The notes under the pieces were generated by a model, which had not been told where the DNA came from, did not search any database, and worked only from the letters and a program-made list of their open reading frames with translations. This document shows, piece after piece, positions 46,787 through 55,632 of a DNA stretch of 64,000 bases. A program made the position numbers and the translations under genes. This stretch comes from Stutzerimonas xanthomarina DSM 18231 (lineage in GTDB: Bacteria > Pseudomonadota > Gammaproteobacteria > Pseudomonadales > Pseudomonadaceae), in the NCBI RefSeq assembly GCF_900129835.1, contig NZ_FQXA01000001.1:744001-808000 (forward strand), given 5' to 3'. Each line of letters starts with the position of its first letter. Positions within the stretch are counted from its first letter, which is position 1.

Positions 46787-47929
46787 TCAGCCCTCGGTAG
46801 CGCAGACAACCATCGGCAGCCTGACGGTAAAGACCGTGCCGAGGTCAATTCTCGATTCCACCTCGATACGTCCCTGATGCGCGGCGACGATCTCACCGGC
46901 GATATACAAGCCAAGCCCTAACCCCGAACTGGGCCCATGTTCGCCGGCCGCGTATTGAGAGTGCCGGCTCATGGGATTGAAGATATGGGGGATCGCTTCT
47001 TCCGCAATCGGCTCGCCTTGGTTGCGTACTGAAAACACCGCAAACCCTTGGTCGGCCAGCAGGCTGACAGTGATGGGTGCGGTCTCGTTGCCGTGCTGAA
47101 CGGCATTACCGATCAGGTTTGAAAACACCTGCTCCATGCGAGCGCCATCGAACTGGCCGATCAGCTCGGCGTTTGACTCAAGAACGATGTTGCATTCCGG
47201 GTGATAGGCCCGAACTTCTTCCACCATGCTCTCGCAGATCAGCGCCAGGTTGGTTTCTGACAATTGCACGGGAATGCCCGTACCGATCTGCGAGCGGGTA
47301 AAGTCGAGCAGATCACTGACGATCTTGTTGGCCCGCTTGACGCTGGTGTAGATGCGCGACGCAATCTTGGTCTGGCGGATACCCATTTCCTCAGCGCGGA
47401 GAAGCACCTCCGAGCCGAGCAATATCGCGCCCAGCGGTGTCCGCAGGTCGTGCCCCAGAATACCGAGGAAAACATTTCGCGACGCGTCCACGGCTCGCGA
47501 ATAGCTTCTGATCGACTCTGCGAGCGCTTGATCGATGGCCTCGTTGAACCGAGTCATGTCCTCTACTTCGAAATCCGTGCCGGTTTTGATTTGCTGAAGC
47601 CACTGCATCAACACGCTAGAGCGTAAGGCGCGGTATTCGGAAACCATCTGATCAAGGGTAAAGCCCGCCACCAAGCGGGTGACCGCATGGGTTTCCGCGG
47701 CCGTTTCGGCCGACTTTCCTGGCCCGTTGCCCTTGGATTTGTCGATCTGCTGAGCCGTCGTCTGCGGGGTCTGCAAATCTTCTGCAATGGCCTTGAGCAT
47801 TTGTTCGGCATGATCGCGTAGCTCAGCAGAGTCCATCATTTTGGTCGCCGGCGTGATGGTTTTAGCGAAGTCTTCCCATGCCTGCAGAATCGGCTCAAGG
47901 TTGTTGGTAATGAAGGTCGCAAGGCGCAT
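46787..47929 (-). CDS. Soluble sensor histidine kinase with RsbRD-type N-terminus
   Basis: This kinase of 380 residues has no membrane helix. MRLATFITNNLEPILQAWED and the helical region to about 130 resemble the RsbRD (RsbT co-antagonist-like) domain. HisKA motif FLGILGHDLRTPLGAILLGS carries His160. The HATPase has SNLIGNAVQHGNE, NQGEPIAEEAIPHIFNP and SSGLGLGLYIAGEIVAAHQG. ATG 47929 is chosen by this family start; the frame extends upstream only via a TTG. No receiver or partner regulator is adjacent. It lies between two Rsm-type RNA genes, which could link it to the Gac/Rsm network, but this is inference. Confidence 0.88.
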   Translation of the reverse strand: MRLATFITNNLEPILQAWEDFAKTITPATKMMDSAELRDHAEQMLKAIAEDLQTPQTTAQQIDKSKGNGPGKSAETAAETHAVTRLVAGFTLDQMVSEYRALRSSVLMQWLQQIKTGTDFEVEDMTRFNEAIDQALAESIRSYSRAVDASRNVFLGILGHDLRTPLGAILLGSEVLLRAEEMGIRQTKIASRIYTSVKRANKIVSDLLDFTRSQIGTGIPVQLSETNLALICESMVEEVRAYHPECNIVLESNAELIGQFDGARMEQVFSNLIGNAVQHGNETAPITVSLLADQGFAVFSVRNQGEPIAEEAIPHIFNPMSRHSQYAAGEHGPSSGLGLGLYIAGEIVAAHQGRIEVESRIDLGTVFTVRLPMVVCATEG

Positions 47930-48278
47930 GAAGTTATTAGTGCTCCACAAAAATGGGCGGTCAACTCGGCGCAGGGTTTTCAAACTGGGCGGGGTTTGCC
48001 GGAGGCGGGATCAAAACCCTCGCCGTTGAGACTGGGGGCAGCGCACAATAGCGCATCGCCATTACACGCGTGGATTTATCACGACGGCGCCGACCGACGG
48101 AAACAATCCGCACCGACAGCAGTCTGGCGCCCCATGTGTATAGGCTAGTTCATCAACGGTGGGACTGCTGCGGAGATCGCTTGACGATGCAGAACGCGGC
48201 GACCGGTATTGCCGAGACTGCCAACACATCCTGTTGCTCAGCTTTGCTGAAAGACGTCATGAGGCGACGTCAGAATGC

Positions 48279-48386
48279 AAAAAACCCGCCGAAGCGGGTT
48301 TTTCCCTGACCGTATCGAATCCTTTCGAGTGCCATCCTGGCAGTGGTCGATCATCCTGATCCTGAGCACGTCCTGCGCTTCAGAGT
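48279..48386 (-). ncRNA. RsmX/Y/Z-family small RNA, copy 2
   Basis: About 108 nt on the minus strand, paralogous to copy 1. The four GGA hairpins are 48365-48379 (AGCGC/GTGCT, loop AGGAC), 48349-48361 (GATC/GATC, loop AGGAT), 48330-48342 (TGCC/GGCA, loop AGGAT) and 48315-48328 (TCGAA/TTCGA, loop AGGA). The terminator (CCCGC/GCGGG, TTCG loop, six Ts) is identical. Stem substitutions keep pairing (for example CCGGA/TTCGG to TCGAA/TTCGA) while every loop keeps AGGA or GGA, strong evidence for a functional structured RNA that binds RsmA/RsmE. The -10-like TAATCT is at 48393-48398. Confidence 0.8.
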
Positions 48387-48442
48387 GGGTGTAGATTAAT
48401 CACTCCTCGGCGCTCTCCAAAGAGGTGATGCACGCGCCCTTG

Positions 48443-48460
48443 TGTAAGCCTTTGGCTATA
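48443..48460 (-). promoter_or_regulatory. GacA-type upstream activating sequence, copy 2
   Basis: The same 18-mer as at 45698-45715 lies 45 bp before the -10 element of small RNA copy 2, although most of the sequence between box and promoter has diverged. This selective conservation marks it as a regulatory site. Confidence 0.65.
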
Positions 48461-48686
48461 CCTGCACACAACCGAGGTGCCGACACGACGGAGAACGGGC
48501 ACGCCAGTCAGCAGTGACCAATAGCTCGAAAGTCTCTAACGCGAGGCTCGCAGGCCGTTGGCGTTGCGATGAACACCCTTACTGCGGACACTATCGCCAG
48601 CCGCGACGCCGGCATGTCCAGAGATCAGCGCCCACCCTGCGCGTTGTATGTATTAGTCCCCGTTCGCCAAAACCTGGCCATGAGGA

Positions 48687-49250
48687 TCACGTTTCCTTGC
48701 GGTAGTGACTGGCGCCCCAGTACGTTGCCATCAGCGGCAGGGCCGGTCCGCGCCAACCCCGGCGCCGCAACTGCGCGGCAATCAGCGCGTTCATGATCTT
48801 GTGCCCCATCAACAGCACGGTACCGTGGGTTTCCGCGAGCTCGATGAGCCTGTCAGCGGCCGCGCCGGCCCGTTTCCTCGACTCGGCGACCGGTTCGGAG
48901 TGGTTGGCGAAACCGAGAAACCATGCGGTGCGGAACGTGAGCCGCCAAACGCGCGCAGGCATCAACGGGTAATTCAGGTCCAGATAGGGGAGATGGGCTT
49001 CCGCAAACAATGGATCCGGCAGATGAATACAGTCGCACCCCAAGTACGTGCGCGACTCCACGCAGCGCATCAACGAACTGCAGACGACGATGCCTGCCGA
49101 GCCGGCAAGCCGCCGCAGCGGCTCTGGCCGTTCGTGACCTACGACATTGGCTGCGTTGTAGCGCTGGACCCACGTCTTCATGCCAGCCGGTGTGCTCCAT
49201 GACGCGGCGCGGTGATCGGGCCGTCCGTGACGGACCAGGATGATGTGCAT
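48687..49250 (-). CDS. Histidine phosphatase superfamily protein
   Basis: This 187-residue phosphoglycerate-mutase-like enzyme has the phospho-His motif MHIILVRHGRPDH at the N-terminus and a second catalytic His in TVLLMGHKIMNALIAAQLRR near residue 151. ATG 49250 is set by the RHG motif position; the frame stays open upstream. Substrate unknown. From 48461 to 48686 I see no gene. Confidence 0.85.
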   Translation of the reverse strand: MHIILVRHGRPDHRAASWSTPAGMKTWVQRYNAANVVGHERPEPLRRLAGSAGIVVCSSLMRCVESRTYLGCDCIHLPDPLFAEAHLPYLDLNYPLMPARVWRLTFRTAWFLGFANHSEPVAESRKRAGAAADRLIELAETHGTVLLMGHKIMNALIAAQLRRRGWRGPALPLMATYWGASHYRKET

Positions 49251-49393
49251 GAGAGCGGGTGACCGGCGGGGGAACGATGCTGCTTGGAAACGCACCGGCA
49301 GTGGCGGGTTCCGTGCAGCATGAAAGATAACGAGCCTATGTGGCGGCTGGAGAAACGGCAGGAAGCCCCGGCGGGACACCGGGGCTTGGCGTA

Positions 49394-49816
49394 TTACTTG
49401 TCGAGCTCGTCCTGCTTTTCCAGAAATTCTTCTTCGAGCATGGCGTCTTTCACCGCTTGAGGCTGCTCGTCCAGCAGAGGGTCATTGAGTTCACCGCCCG
49501 ACAGCACCTTGGCATCCAGCTTGCCCATTAAATGCTCCAAGGCGTGGCGCATTTTCTCCGCAGCGCCATCAACCGCCAGCTGCACCGACTCGGCCTTGTG
49601 CGTTACAGACACGGCTTGATGGCCCTTGGGTCGCGCCTCGATCTGGCAGCGCTTGTCGTCCGCGCCAGCTTTCTGCGCGTTTTCGTCACTGATATGCACT
49701 TCGATGCGGGTGAGGAAATCGTCGAAGCGCTCCAGCCGCTCCTCTAAGGTCGAACCGACCCACTCGTGCAGCTCGACACTACCGGGAATGTGATGGCTGT
49801 TGACTTGGACATGCAT
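49394..49816 (-). CDS. HPF/RaiA-family ribosome-associated translation inhibitor
   Basis: This 140-residue protein has MHVQVNSHHIPGSVELHEWV, then LERFDDFLTRIEVHISDENA and KRCQIEARPKGHQAVSVTHK, which match the beta-alpha-beta fold of hibernation-promoting factors that bind the 30S mRNA channel. The C-terminal tail is acidic (EEEFLEKQDELDK) rather than the canonical long-HPF dimerisation domain, so it is a divergent form. Start codon has AGGAGT about 7 nt upstream. Confidence 0.82.
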   Translation of the reverse strand: MHVQVNSHHIPGSVELHEWVGSTLEERLERFDDFLTRIEVHISDENAQKAGADDKRCQIEARPKGHQAVSVTHKAESVQLAVDGAAEKMRHALEHLMGKLDAKVLSGGELNDPLLDEQPQAVKDAMLEEEFLEKQDELDK

Positions 49817-50083
49817 ACGACTACTCCTGATTGATGACGTACCTACTAGGCTTCGAGGCGTCTTTACCGCCGAGGTTCAGCGGGGGTTGGGTCTGGCTCG
49901 ATTGTGGCCAGAGCTATCGCCATGCCGGCTGACCCAGGTCAGCAAAGCGGAGCGTCAGGCGGTGAGAACTGGAATGACGAGCCAAAGCCGTTATAGTGCT
50001 GGGGTGCGTTTTCAGGCTTGACCATGTGCCGCACCGGGGCGCGTGTCGCTGCGGAGTCGGCTTTTTGCCGCCGGGAGAAACAG

Positions 50084-50791
50084 ATGCTTGATGTCCAGGT
50101 GTACCGCTATAACGAAGAGCAGGATTCAAAACCCTACATGCAAGCCATGCAGGTCCCAGACGATTTCCGTGAACGGATGGTGCTGGACGTACTGGAATTT
50201 CTGCGCGAAATGGATCCCTCTCTCGCTTATCGGCGCTCCTGTCGCGAAGGCGTTTGCGGCTCGGATGGCATGAACATCAACGGCAAAAACCGGCTCGCCT
50301 GCATTACTTCGGTTACGGAGGCGCTAGGCGGTTCCGGCAGGCTGGTTATCCGCCCGCTGCCCGGCATGCCAGTGATACGCGACTTGGTCGTGGATCAGAG
50401 CCTGTTTTTCAAACAGTACGAGCGCGTCAAGCCCTGGCTGATCAACGACGAGCCGGCGCCCAGTATCGAACGGTTGCAATCCCCCGAAGAGCGCGCGCAA
50501 CTCGACGGGTTGTACGAGTGCATCCTTTGCGGCTGCTGCTCGTCGCAATGCCCGTCCTGGTGGTGGAACCCTGAAAAATACATCGGCCCGGCGGGTCTGC
50601 TGCAGGCATGGCGCTTTATCGTGGACAGCCGAGACACCGCAACGACCGAACGCCTGTCAGACCTCGATGATCCGTTCAGTGTCTTTCGCTGCCGCAGTAT
50701 CGGAAATTGCAGCTGGGTCTGCCCTAAAGGGCTCAATCCCATGGGCGCCATTGGCCACATCCGTCGCGAACTGACGCAGCAAGGCACCTAG
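50084..50791 (+). CDS. Orphan succinate dehydrogenase iron-sulfur subunit (SdhB paralogue)
   Basis: This 235-residue SdhB-type protein has every cluster ligand set: [2Fe-2S] in YRRSCREGVCGSDGMNINGK, with a further Cys in LACITS; [4Fe-4S] in ECILCGCCSSQCPSWWW; and [3Fe-4S] in CRSIGNCSWVCPKGLNP. ATG 50084 follows GGGAGAAAC. Normal sdhCDAB operons place sdhB after sdhA, but no sdhC, sdhD or sdhA is near; the neighbour is a transporter on the opposite strand. It is probably a second copy able to replace the operon subunit, or part of another respiratory enzyme. Confidence 0.9.
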   Translation: MLDVQVYRYNEEQDSKPYMQAMQVPDDFRERMVLDVLEFLREMDPSLAYRRSCREGVCGSDGMNINGKNRLACITSVTEALGGSGRLVIRPLPGMPVIRDLVVDQSLFFKQYERVKPWLINDEPAPSIERLQSPEERAQLDGLYECILCGCCSSQCPSWWWNPEKYIGPAGLLQAWRFIVDSRDTATTERLSDLDDPFSVFRCRSIGNCSWVCPKGLNPMGAIGHIRRELTQQGT

Positions 50792-50820
50792 CAACTCAGC
50801 GGCAGGCGAGATCTCTAACC

Positions 50821-50842
50821 GTAGGGTGGGCTTCAGCCCACC
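50821..50842. repeat. GTAGGGTGGGC palindromic repeat, copy 1
   Basis: GTAGGGTGGGCTTCAGCCCACC holds a GGTGGGCT / AGCCCACC stem. The same unit occurs at 60629-60650. It resembles REP-type repeats scattered in P. stutzeri-like genomes. Confidence 0.7.
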
Positions 50843-50929
50843 AGGCATCGGCCTCCTTGACGCAACCGACCGGACACGCAGCGACGCGCGATGCGAGCGG
50901 GTTTACCGCCCGGCCCCGGCAACACGCGT

Positions 50930-52237
50930 TCAGTTGCTCCCCCCCTTCGTGCGTGGGTTCTTCAGACGATCGGCACGAGTACCGAGGAACCAGCCGACAG
51001 CACCCCAGACGGCGGCACAGGCGGCGCCAACCAGGGCGACAAGCGCCGCGCCCTGACCAAGGCTGTCGAGCAGGCTCTTGGCCCAGCCGCTCAACGCATC
51101 GCCACCGCGATAGACGACTGTGTCGATGAAGTTCTTTGCCTTGTATTTGCTTTCGGCATCCAGCGGTGCGAACAGCATTTCCCGGCCTGGGCGGACGAAC
51201 GCGTATTCCCCGACTCGTCGCAGAATCATCACGGCAGCCAGCACAGCGAAGGTCGGCGCCAGCGCCAGCCCGATAAAGCCGAGACAGACCAGCGCCGGCA
51301 CGGCAGTGAGCAGCGCGCGAACGCCCAGCCGCTGGGCGATGCGTCCGGTGATGAACAGCTGCGACAGCAGCGCCCCGGCCTGCACCACGAAATCGATCGC
51401 ACCAAAGACCCGCACCTGCTCGGCACGGTCGGGAAACAGCTCGGCGACTAGCCGCGCCTGCTCAAAGTAGAGAAAGGTACTGGCGGTGGTCAGTAGCAGC
51501 ACAAAGGCCGCGATACCCAGCAGATAACTCGACCACAAAACCCGGGTCAGGCCGCTGAAGGGATTGCCGGCCACCGGACGACGCGGACTTTCGGCCTGTT
51601 CGGCGCCGGGCCGGCCGGCACCCCGCAGTTCGCGCCAGGCCATCAGGTAGTGCTTGAGCGCGACCGCGGCTACCAGCAAAAGCGCCGCTAGCAGCATCAG
51701 ACCGAACTGACCGAGCACGCCGACCAACAGCGCGCTCGTCGCCGGTCCGACCAGCCCGCCCACGCTGGCACCAGCAGCGATGAAGGCGAACAGCCGGCGC
51801 GCCTGTGGCGCGTCGAACACATCGGCCATCAGGCTCCAGGCCACCGAGACCACAAACAGGTTGTAGACCGAGATCCACACGTAGAACACCCGCGCCAGCC
51901 AGATACTGTCATCCAAGATGAAGAACAGCCCGGCGAAGAGCAGCAGGTTGAGGCAGAAGAAGCCGTACACCCAGTCGATGTAATGAATGCGCGCCACACG
52001 TGAGTTGAGCCAGGCGAACAGCGGCACCGCGAGCAGCATGGCGAAGAAGGTCGCGGTGAACAGCCACTGCAGGTTATCGACACCGCCCTGGATGCCCATC
52101 GACTCGCGAATGGGCCGCAACATGAAATAGCCCGCGAACAAGCAGAAGAACAAACCGAACCCAGCCAGCGCCGCAGGCAACTCGCCCGGACGGGCGTTGA
52201 TCAGCGCCGCTGAACGGGCCGCGAATGCGAGTGCCAT
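50930..52237 (-). CDS. NTP/NDP exchange-type MFS transporter
   Basis: This polytopic membrane protein of 435 residues has about 12 helices. The start ELPAALAGFGLFFCLFAGYF is followed by MLRPIRESMGIQGGVDNLQW, a hallmark of the free-living bacterial relatives of ATP/ADP translocases. Later features are the helix RRLFAFIAAGASVGGLVGPA and the ESKYKAKNFIDTVVYRGGDA segment near residue 370. These proteins are related to plastid and intracellular-parasite nucleotide exchangers, but in free-living bacteria the substrate is unknown. It is not in an operon: the orphan sdhB is convergent and the aldo/keto reductase is upstream on the same strand. Confidence 0.85.
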   Translation of the reverse strand: MALAFAARSAALINARPGELPAALAGFGLFFCLFAGYFMLRPIRESMGIQGGVDNLQWLFTATFFAMLLAVPLFAWLNSRVARIHYIDWVYGFFCLNLLLFAGLFFILDDSIWLARVFYVWISVYNLFVVSVAWSLMADVFDAPQARRLFAFIAAGASVGGLVGPATSALLVGVLGQFGLMLLAALLLVAAVALKHYLMAWRELRGAGRPGAEQAESPRRPVAGNPFSGLTRVLWSSYLLGIAAFVLLLTTASTFLYFEQARLVAELFPDRAEQVRVFGAIDFVVQAGALLSQLFITGRIAQRLGVRALLTAVPALVCLGFIGLALAPTFAVLAAVMILRRVGEYAFVRPGREMLFAPLDAESKYKAKNFIDTVVYRGGDALSGWAKSLLDSLGQGAALVALVGAACAAVWGAVGWFLGTRADRLKNPRTKGGSN

Positions 52238-52269
52238 TCAGCCTCCCAAGGAACGATGCGACACGGCAT

Positions 52270-53187
52270 TCATTGGAACGCTTCGACGATCAACTCCCGT
52301 TGACGCGCATCCGGCGGACGGCCCTGCCCGGCCAGGATGTTGTCGGCCATATAACGCGGGTTGGACGTGGCGGGTATCACCGTGGTCACCGCCGGTTCGG
52401 CGAGGATGAACTTGAGCAACAGCTGAGCCCAGGAATTGGCGTCGATTTCTGCCGCCCAGGTTGGCAGTGGCTTGCCCTTGACCCGCGAGAGCAGGTTGCC
52501 GCGCGTGAATGGCCGATTGATGAGGGTCGCGATGCCGTTGTCGGCGCAGTACGGCAGCAGCTGCTTCTCGGCGTTTCGCTCGCTGACCGAATAGTTGAAC
52601 TGAACGAAATCGACAGGCTCCTGCTTGAGCACGTCGAGCAGGCGGTCGTGGGCCGATTCGACATAGTGCGTCACGCCGATGTAGCGAATGCGCCCTTGCT
52701 CCTTGAGTTCACGCAGCAGGCCGAGCTGAGTGCGGGTGTCCTGCAGGTTGTGGACCTGCATCAGGTCGATGGTGTCGGTCTGCAACGCCTTGAAGCTGTC
52801 TTCGATCTGCGCCATGCCGCGCTCGCGCCCCGTGGCAGACACCTTAGTCGCTAGAAACACCTGTTTTCGCACATCGCCGCGCTGGACCAGCTCGCCCACT
52901 ACGCGATCGGCATTGCCGTAGCTGGGCGCCGTGTCGATCAGCTGAGCGCCACCTTCGACGAGCACCCGCAGCACCTCAAGCAGGGTTCGCATCTCGTCAT
53001 CGTCGAGCTGAACGTCATGTGTCCGCGAAGTACCCAGCCCGATCACCGGCAGCATCTCGCCGCTCGCGGGAATCGCGCGCTGGCGCAACGGTTCGGCTCC
53101 TCTTGCCAGCAATGGCAGCAGCGGCCCGAGGACGGCGACAGAAACTAACAGGGCGGAACGACTGAGCAGCTGTCGGCGAGTCGGCAT
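52270..53187 (-). CDS. Tat-exported aldo/keto reductase
   Basis: This 305-residue protein starts MPTRRQLLSRSALLVSVAVL, a twin-arginine signal (TRRQLL) with a hydrophobic core and cleavage near LARGAEP, so the reductase is likely exported folded with its cofactor. The TIM-barrel tetrad is recognisable: Asp and Tyr in LIDTAPSYGNADRV, Lys in FLATKVSATGRERG, and His in DLMQVHNLQDTR. ATG 53187 follows GGAG by 8 nt. A periplasmic location is unusual because NAD(P)H is cytosolic. Confidence 0.88.
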   Translation of the reverse strand: MPTRRQLLSRSALLVSVAVLGPLLPLLARGAEPLRQRAIPASGEMLPVIGLGTSRTHDVQLDDDEMRTLLEVLRVLVEGGAQLIDTAPSYGNADRVVGELVQRGDVRKQVFLATKVSATGRERGMAQIEDSFKALQTDTIDLMQVHNLQDTRTQLGLLRELKEQGRIRYIGVTHYVESAHDRLLDVLKQEPVDFVQFNYSVSERNAEKQLLPYCADNGIATLINRPFTRGNLLSRVKGKPLPTWAAEIDANSWAQLLLKFILAEPAVTTVIPATSNPRYMADNILAGQGRPPDARQRELIVEAFQ

Positions 53188-53351
53188 GAGCAGATCTCCA
53201 GGTTGGGCGGCGGCGACCTTTGAGTATGGTCGACACCGCCCGGCGCGCCCGGCTGATATCCACGCTAGAGCTTTTCCGATTGTGACAGCGCTGCGGTGGC
53301 GGATACCTGGAACAGGACCGCCCACTGAGGCGGTCCCGCAATGGTGGCATT

Positions 53352-53642
53352 ATGACTTCATTTCGGGTCTACTTCGCCGCGACAGAAAGGTACACGCCGG
53401 CTCCGCGCCACCAAATGAGCCGCGGCCTGCCATCTATCGAGATGATGATGCACCCAACCCCGTCACGCTCCCGCGAACAACCGACCGGCGCAGCACCCGT
53501 GAAACGGCGCCACCGAAGGCAGCGCCTGATCAGCCTGGTCTATGCGCTCGGGCTGCTGCTGGTATTTGTGCTCAGCCTGCTGTTGCTACCGAACGACGCT
53601 GGGCTAGGCAAGCTGCTGTGGAGCGCACACGGAGCCGGCTAG
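53352..53642 (+). CDS. Possible small single-helix membrane protein
   Basis: A 96-codon frame between the aldo/keto reductase and chemoreceptor genes. It contains a basic region KRRHRRQR followed by one hydrophobic helix LISLVYALGLLLVFVLSLLLLP, a plausible inner-membrane anchor. ATG 53352 has a weak GGTGG upstream; ATGs at 53442-53448 would give about 65 residues. No homologue is recognised. Confidence 0.4.
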   Translation: MTSFRVYFAATERYTPAPRHQMSRGLPSIEMMMHPTPSRSREQPTGAAPVKRRHRRQRLISLVYALGLLLVFVLSLLLLPNDAGLGKLLWSAHGAG

Positions 53643-53670
53643 CCGAGCGTTACGTCAGCGCTGAGCCATG

Positions 53671-55305
53671 TCAGACCTGAAAACGCCCAACCAGCGTCGC
53701 CAGACTCTGCGACAGCCCGGACAATTGCTGACTGGCCTGCATACTCTTCGACGAATTGGCAGCTGCATCATCGGACAGGTCGCGGATATCGTTGATGTTG
53801 CGCGCAATCTCCTCGGTCACACTGCTCTGCTCCTCGCAGGCCGTGGCAATCTGCGCCGCCATGTCATTGATGCGTTGAACCGACTCCGCCGTGTCGGCCA
53901 ACACCTGATCGACGCCAGCAGCACGCTCCACACTGTCGCGCGCTTTGTCACTGCCGGCGTGCATCGCCTGCACGGCCTTGGCGACCCCGCCCTGCAACCG
54001 CTCGATGCGTAGCTGAATGTCCTTGGTCGACTCCTGGGTACGGCCTGCCAGCGCCCGCACCTCATCCGCCACCACGGCAAAACCGCGACCCTGCTCACCG
54101 GCGCGCGCGGCCTCGATGGCGGCGTTGAGCGCGAGCAAGTTGGTCTGCTCAGCGATGCCGCGAATCACTTCGAGCACCGCGCCGATGCTGGTGGTCTCTT
54201 CAGCCAGTGCCTCGATGGTTCGCGAGGTGCTTTCCACTTCCTGAGCCAGCTGACGGATCGACTGGACGGTGCTGCTGACCACCGCTGCACCCTGGCTTGA
54301 CTGCTGTTGCGCATCCCGCGCCGCATCCGAGGCGTTCTGCGCGTTCAGCGCAACTTCATGCACCGCAGCGCTCATTTCCGTCGCCGCCGTGCTGACCTGA
54401 TCCACTGCGGCATGCTCGCTGCTGATCAGCTGATCATTCGTCGCCGCCATCCGCTCCATTTCACGCGCAGCCACATCGACTTCTGCGGTAACCCGTCCTA
54501 CCTCGGCAATCAGCGGCTGCAGTTTGTCGAGAAAGCGGTTGAAGGCATTGCCGAGCTGGCCCAGCTCGTCAGCCGAATGCACCTCCAGGCGGGCGCGCAG
54601 GTCGCCATCGCCATCGGCGATCTGCTTCAGGCGATCGAGCAGTCGGCGCATCGGATGCAACACCACCATCGGCAAACCCAGTATCAACAGCACGCAGCCC
54701 AGCAGGCCGATAATCAGCACCGCGGTCTGCTGCCTGGATGTGGCGGCGCCTTCAGCAATCGCCGCCGCGCCTTCGGCCTCGGCGGCTGCACCTTCGAGTT
54801 CGCCGAGCTTGTCGATGGCATCGCGCATGGCATCGAAGCGCGCCTCGCTGTCACCAAAGCTTAGCGCGCTGGCGGCCTGAGGATCGAGATCGACCTGCTC
54901 GATGACCCGCTGCGATACCGCGGACCATTGCTGAAAGCCGCCATTGAACTGCTCGACCAGCGCCAGTGCCTCGGCGCCCGGCTGCATGGCTGCGTACTTC
55001 TGCACGCGGTCGTAGGCCTGCTTGAGGTTTTCCGCATGGCTGGCCCTGAGAGCCTGCACATGCTCGCCAGCATCGCTGTCGAGCAGGCTGCGCTCGGCGA
55101 CGAAGGCCTGATACAGGTCGCGATCGGCATTGAGCAGCAGACCGATGGCCGGCAGATGGCGCGTGGCCAAGACCTCGCTGGAGCCGGTGACGCGCTCGAT
55201 GCCGCGCATCCCGAAAACGCCCATCAGCACCAGCAATAGGGCCAGCGCCGCAATGGGCAAGGTGATCTTCCAGCGGAATCCGAGATCGGTGAACAGGCGG
55301 GGCAT
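53671..55305 (-). CDS. Methyl-accepting chemotaxis protein
   Basis: This transmembrane chemoreceptor of 544 residues has TM1 at about 12-31 ([19 protein letters not shown]) and a periplasmic four-helix-type ligand domain to about 190. TM2 is near 195-216 ([20 protein letters not shown]), followed by HAMP ([20 protein letters not shown]) and the signalling tip [20 protein letters not shown] near residue 387, with [20 protein letters not shown]. The linker before TM2 is an alanine/glutamate run (three AEGAA-type units). No other chemotaxis gene is adjacent apart from the FIST receptor divergent to it. Confidence 0.93.
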   Translation of the reverse strand: MPRLFTDLGFRWKITLPIAALALLLVLMGVFGMRGIERVTGSSEVLATRHLPAIGLLLNADRDLYQAFVAERSLLDSDAGEHVQALRASHAENLKQAYDRVQKYAAMQPGAEALALVEQFNGGFQQWSAVSQRVIEQVDLDPQAASALSFGDSEARFDAMRDAIDKLGELEGAAAEAEGAAAIAEGAATSRQQTAVLIIGLLGCVLLILGLPMVVLHPMRRLLDRLKQIADGDGDLRARLEVHSADELGQLGNAFNRFLDKLQPLIAEVGRVTAEVDVAAREMERMAATNDQLISSEHAAVDQVSTAATEMSAAVHEVALNAQNASDAARDAQQQSSQGAAVVSSTVQSIRQLAQEVESTSRTIEALAEETTSIGAVLEVIRGIAEQTNLLALNAAIEAARAGEQGRGFAVVADEVRALAGRTQESTKDIQLRIERLQGGVAKAVQAMHAGSDKARDSVERAAGVDQVLADTAESVQRINDMAAQIATACEEQSSVTEEIARNINDIRDLSDDAAANSSKSMQASQQLSGLSQSLATLVGRFQV

Positions 55306-55632
55306 GGCGTCGCTCCTCGAGAGGCTTTCCTTGCTATCGGCTACAACAACTGCGGCAACAGGTCACCGGTCGACAATTGCACAGCCGCGCGCGACTTCCG
55401 TTGCGCCACATCAAGAGGAATCGCCGCCTCACCCCGTACTTCCGGATGAAGACCATGGTTGCATGGCGATCTTCGATCCGACGGCCGATAACGTGGCTGA
55501 CGGTGACGGCGCCGAACGGGCATGCAGCTCGCGGCCGGGGCGCCGATAACAAAAATGTAGCCTCTGATCGACGGCTGATCAGTGCGGGAGCGGCCGAGTT
55601 TCCCGCTGCCCTTCCTCAAGCGAGTAACGCCC

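Noticed and set aside
46694..46921. A 75-codon plus-strand frame near the kinase gene.
   Set aside because: It overlaps the C-terminus of the kinase antisense and has no family motif or ribosome site.
48070..48309. A 79-codon plus-strand frame.
   Set aside because: It runs through the small RNA terminator and has no ribosome site or domain.
53186..53680. A 164-codon plus-strand frame of low complexity.
   Set aside because: It reads through a different frame over the single-helix ORF and has no recognisable domain.
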